Shown here one piece after another: positions 5,744-6,807 of a stretch of DNA of 6,807 bases. This DNA is from a bacterium. GTDB lineage: Bacteria > Atribacterota > JS1 > SB-45 > 34-128. Below the pieces are notes generated by a model. That model worked only from the letters and a program-made list of their open reading frames with translations, searched no databases and had not been told where the DNA came from. Position numbers and translations under genes: made by a program. The stretch lies in contig JAHIPN010000302.1 of the NCBI GenBank assembly GCA_018894595.1, positions 1 to 6,807 on the forward strand, given 5' to 3'. Each line of letters starts with the position of its first letter. Within the stretch, counting starts at the first letter, position 1.

Positions 5744-5805
5744 CGTTTTAGCGTTTTGACGTCAAAACGATAAAGAGCTTTAGCGTTTAAGCGTCAAAAC
5801 GTTTT
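5742..5805. promoter_or_regulatory. Centromere/operator-like site cluster after the ribbon-helix-helix gene
   Basis: CGTTTTGACGTCAAAACG (5752-5769) is a perfect 18-bp palindrome made of inverted copies of the CGTCAAAACG motif. GACGTTTTAGCG (5742-5753) is the inverse of the in-gene CGCTAAAACGCC with one mismatch. GCGTCAAAACG (5791-5801) is another direct copy and overlaps the palindrome AAAACGTTTT (5796-5805). The cluster starts at the stop codon of the partition gene and ends about 25 bases before the ribosome binding site of the next gene, so it can serve as parS and as an operator for the HTH gene. Confidence 0.65.
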
Positions 5806-5830
5806 AATGTTTATTTGTATTTTAATAGAT

Positions 5831-5836
5831 AGGAGG
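5831..5836 (+). promoter_or_regulatory. Ribosome binding site of the HTH gene
   Basis: AGGAGG is seven bases before ATG5844, an ideal arrangement; it confirms the start of this short gene. Confidence 0.8.
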
Positions 5837-5843
5837 AGAGAAA

Positions 5844-6041
5844 ATGCCTTTAGAAATTAGCGGATTAAAATTATATAGTGTGGATGAAGTTGCAGAGATG
5901 TTAAAAAGTACCAAGCCTACTATAAGAGCTTATTTTAGAGAAGGAAAAATTAAAGGGCAAAAAATTACCGGTAAATGGTATATCACGGAAGATAATTTTA
6001 AAAAGTATCTGAGTGGAGACTACCCGTTGCCAGTTAAATAG
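5844..6041 (+). CDS. Excisionase-like small HTH DNA-binding protein
   Basis: 65 aa, nearly all one domain of the MerR/excisionase helix-turn-helix type (HTH_17): LYSVDEVAEMLKSTKPTIRAYFREGKIKGQKITGKWYITEDNFKKYLSG. The first helix pair (VDEVAEML, KPTIRAYFREG) would bind DNA and the KGQKITGKWYIT hairpin is the wing. Members act as recombination directionality factors or as small transcription regulators. The truncated serine recombinase at the left edge is more than 5 kb away, so no pairing with it can be claimed. Position directly after the parA/ribbon-helix-helix operon and its site cluster suggests that it is controlled by, or helps control, the partition module. The fold is sure; the role is not. 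Confidence 0.85.
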   Translation: MPLEISGLKLYSVDEVAEMLKSTKPTIRAYFREGKIKGQKITGKWYITEDNFKKYLSGDYPLPVK

Positions 6042-6087
6042 TTTACTTAAATGATTCAAAATGCTTCATATAAATAACTATTAATAA

Positions 6088-6093
6088 AAGGAG
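6088..6093 (+). promoter_or_regulatory. Ribosome binding site of the zinc-ribbon gene
   Basis: AAGGAG ends ten bases before ATG6104, slightly long but acceptable spacing. Confidence 0.6.
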
Positions 6094-6103
6094 TATAGTA
6101 ATT

Positions 6104-6637
6104 ATGAATATTAAGTGCCCTGCATGTGGTTTTGAGAATGAAGAGGATGCTAATTTTTGTAGTAATTGTAATGATCCATTAGTTACTCCTAAAATTTCTA
6201 TTAATAAAGAAAATTCCTATATTAAAAAAGAAATCTCTAATAATACAGAAAATACTAATATAAAAAGGATAAAAAGGATAATAAAAAAAGAAAGGTTATG
6301 GATGAATTGGAAACAAAAGGCAATTTTGGCAATTTTTATTCCAGTTTTACTTTTCTTGGTTACCTTCACTATTGCATATTATATAAGTGTTGACGTTGTT
6401 ATTACTCCAGGCTATATGGACAATATAACTGAACTTTTTAAGAGAGCAGAAGCAGAAGCAGAAGGATATGATTACCAACCTCCTCCTGCTATTACCCGTA
6501 GATATTATGATCCTTACGACTGGGAAAAAACTTGGTATGTGTGGCTTTTATTTTTAGCTTTTTGTTGTTTTTTTGAATATAAACTATTTGAAGATAAAGA
6601 AATAATTTCTAATAAAAAGAATAAAGAATTAAGATAA
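6104..6637 (+). CDS. Zinc-ribbon protein with two predicted membrane segments, function unknown
   Basis: 177 aa, not recognised as a named family. The N-terminus is a short zinc ribbon with four cysteines, CPAC (C5, C8) and CSNC (C19, C22), of the zinc-ribbon type often found at the start of bacterial membrane proteins. A polar, Asn- and Lys-rich linker (about 25-70, with several IKRIKRIIKK-like basic turns) leads to a membrane helix at about 73-94 (AILAIFIPVLLFLVTFTIAY). An acidic loop with AEAEAEG (encoded by a small GCAGAA repeat) and a PPP/YYDPYDW segment follows, then a second, aromatic-rich helix at about 144-159 (WYVWLLFLAFCCFFEY). Basic residues before the first helix suggest a cytoplasmic zinc ribbon with both ends inside. 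It is 62 bases after the HTH gene and may share its transcript. A role in membrane anchoring or conjugation-related functions is only a guess. Confidence 0.75.
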   Translation: MNIKCPACGFENEEDANFCSNCNDPLVTPKISINKENSYIKKEISNNTENTNIKRIKRIIKKERLWMNWKQKAILAIFIPVLLFLVTFTIAYYISVDVVITPGYMDNITELFKRAEAEAEGYDYQPPPAITRRYYDPYDWEKTWYVWLLFLAFCCFFEYKLFEDKEIISNKKNKELR

Positions 6638-6653
6638 ATTGAGTAAATTTTAT

Positions 6654-6763
6654 AATACTGGACTTTGACTTAAGAAATACTGGACTTTGACTTAAGAAAT
6701 ACTGGACTTTGACTTAAGAAATACTGGACTTTGACTTAAGAAATACTGGACTTTGACTTAAGA
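6654..6763. repeat. Five tandem 22-bp direct repeats (iteron-like array)
   Basis: The unit AATACTGGACTTTGACTTAA plus GA occurs five times at exact 22-base spacing, with starts at 6654, 6676, 6698, 6720 and 6742, and no internal differences. There are no spacers, so it is not CRISPR. Each unit contains the sub-repeat GACTTT/GACTTA and the palindrome CTTAAG. A unit length of two helical turns puts every copy on the same DNA face, as in plasmid replication iterons, and an AT-rich stretch follows. No Rep gene is visible in the window. Other options are a protein-binding array for transposition or a recent slippage expansion. Confidence 0.85.
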
Positions 6764-6774
6764 AAAAAATCTGT

Positions 6775-6795
6775 AACCCTTTTTTTATAAGGGTT
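6775..6795. repeat. Short inverted repeat beside the 22-bp array
   Basis: AACCCTT (6775-6781) and AAGGGTT (6789-6795) are exact complements with a seven-base loop of T and A. No T tract follows on either strand as in a classical terminator. It may be a weak terminator or part of an origin-like region together with the repeats. Confidence 0.35.
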
Positions 6796-6807
6796 TGCTG
6801 GAACATA

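Noticed and set aside
4597..6041. A third integron cassette holding parA and the following genes
   Set aside because: The expected R'' partner of the start (a sequence like ACATAAC preceded by CTATT) and a third attC core were not found to the window end, so this part is treated as flanking backbone.
6654..6763. CRISPR array
   Set aside because: The 22-bp units abut with no unique spacers, and no cas gene is present.

Overview
The window is an AT-rich bacterial accessory region. Strong Shine-Dalgarno sites (GGAGGTGA, AGGAGG), TTG/ATG starts and short operon spacings point to a bacterium, but nothing fixes the phylum. Every gene I accept reads left to right. The partition genes, the iteron-like repeat array, the recombinase fragment and the recombination sites suggest a plasmid or an integrated mobile element.

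Left edge (1-602): the C-terminal part of a serine recombinase with its N-terminus outside the window, then a short non-coding stretch with a perfect 12-bp-arm hairpin.

Centre (603-4602): this reads as two consecutive integron-type gene cassettes, each ending in an attC-like site. Cassette 1 (603-1780) carries one gene, an HsdR_N-like PD-(D/E)xK nuclease fused to a coiled coil and a predicted winged helix. Cassette 2 (1781-4596) carries a DNA methyltransferase and a putative restriction endonuclease two bases apart, which looks like a complete type II restriction-modification system in one cassette. The key evidence is that each cassette's first bases are complementary to the R'' arm of its own 3' attC, as expected if the cassette once was a circle: 18/21 for cassette 2 and 12/13 for cassette 1. 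The two attC sites share the same core blocks (CCCAAATTTTT and CAAAAACTTC) but have different stems. No tyrosine integrase IntI is visible, so within this window it is an integrase-less cassette cluster.

Right part (4603-6807): a ParA ATPase, a small ribbon-helix-helix DNA-binding protein, a 65-aa excisionase-like HTH protein and a zinc-ribbon protein with two membrane segments. A centromere/operator-like family of sites, (A/G)CGTCAAA(A/G)CG, lies partly inside the ribbon-helix-helix gene and partly just after it, where two copies make an 18-bp perfect palindrome. The window ends with five 22-bp direct repeats that look like plasmid iterons or another protein-binding array.

Together the window looks like defence cargo (a solitary nuclease and an R-M pair) held as cassettes on an element with its own partition module. 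Cassette identity and partition genes are well supported; the exact activities of the two nucleases and the role of the 22-bp repeats are inference.
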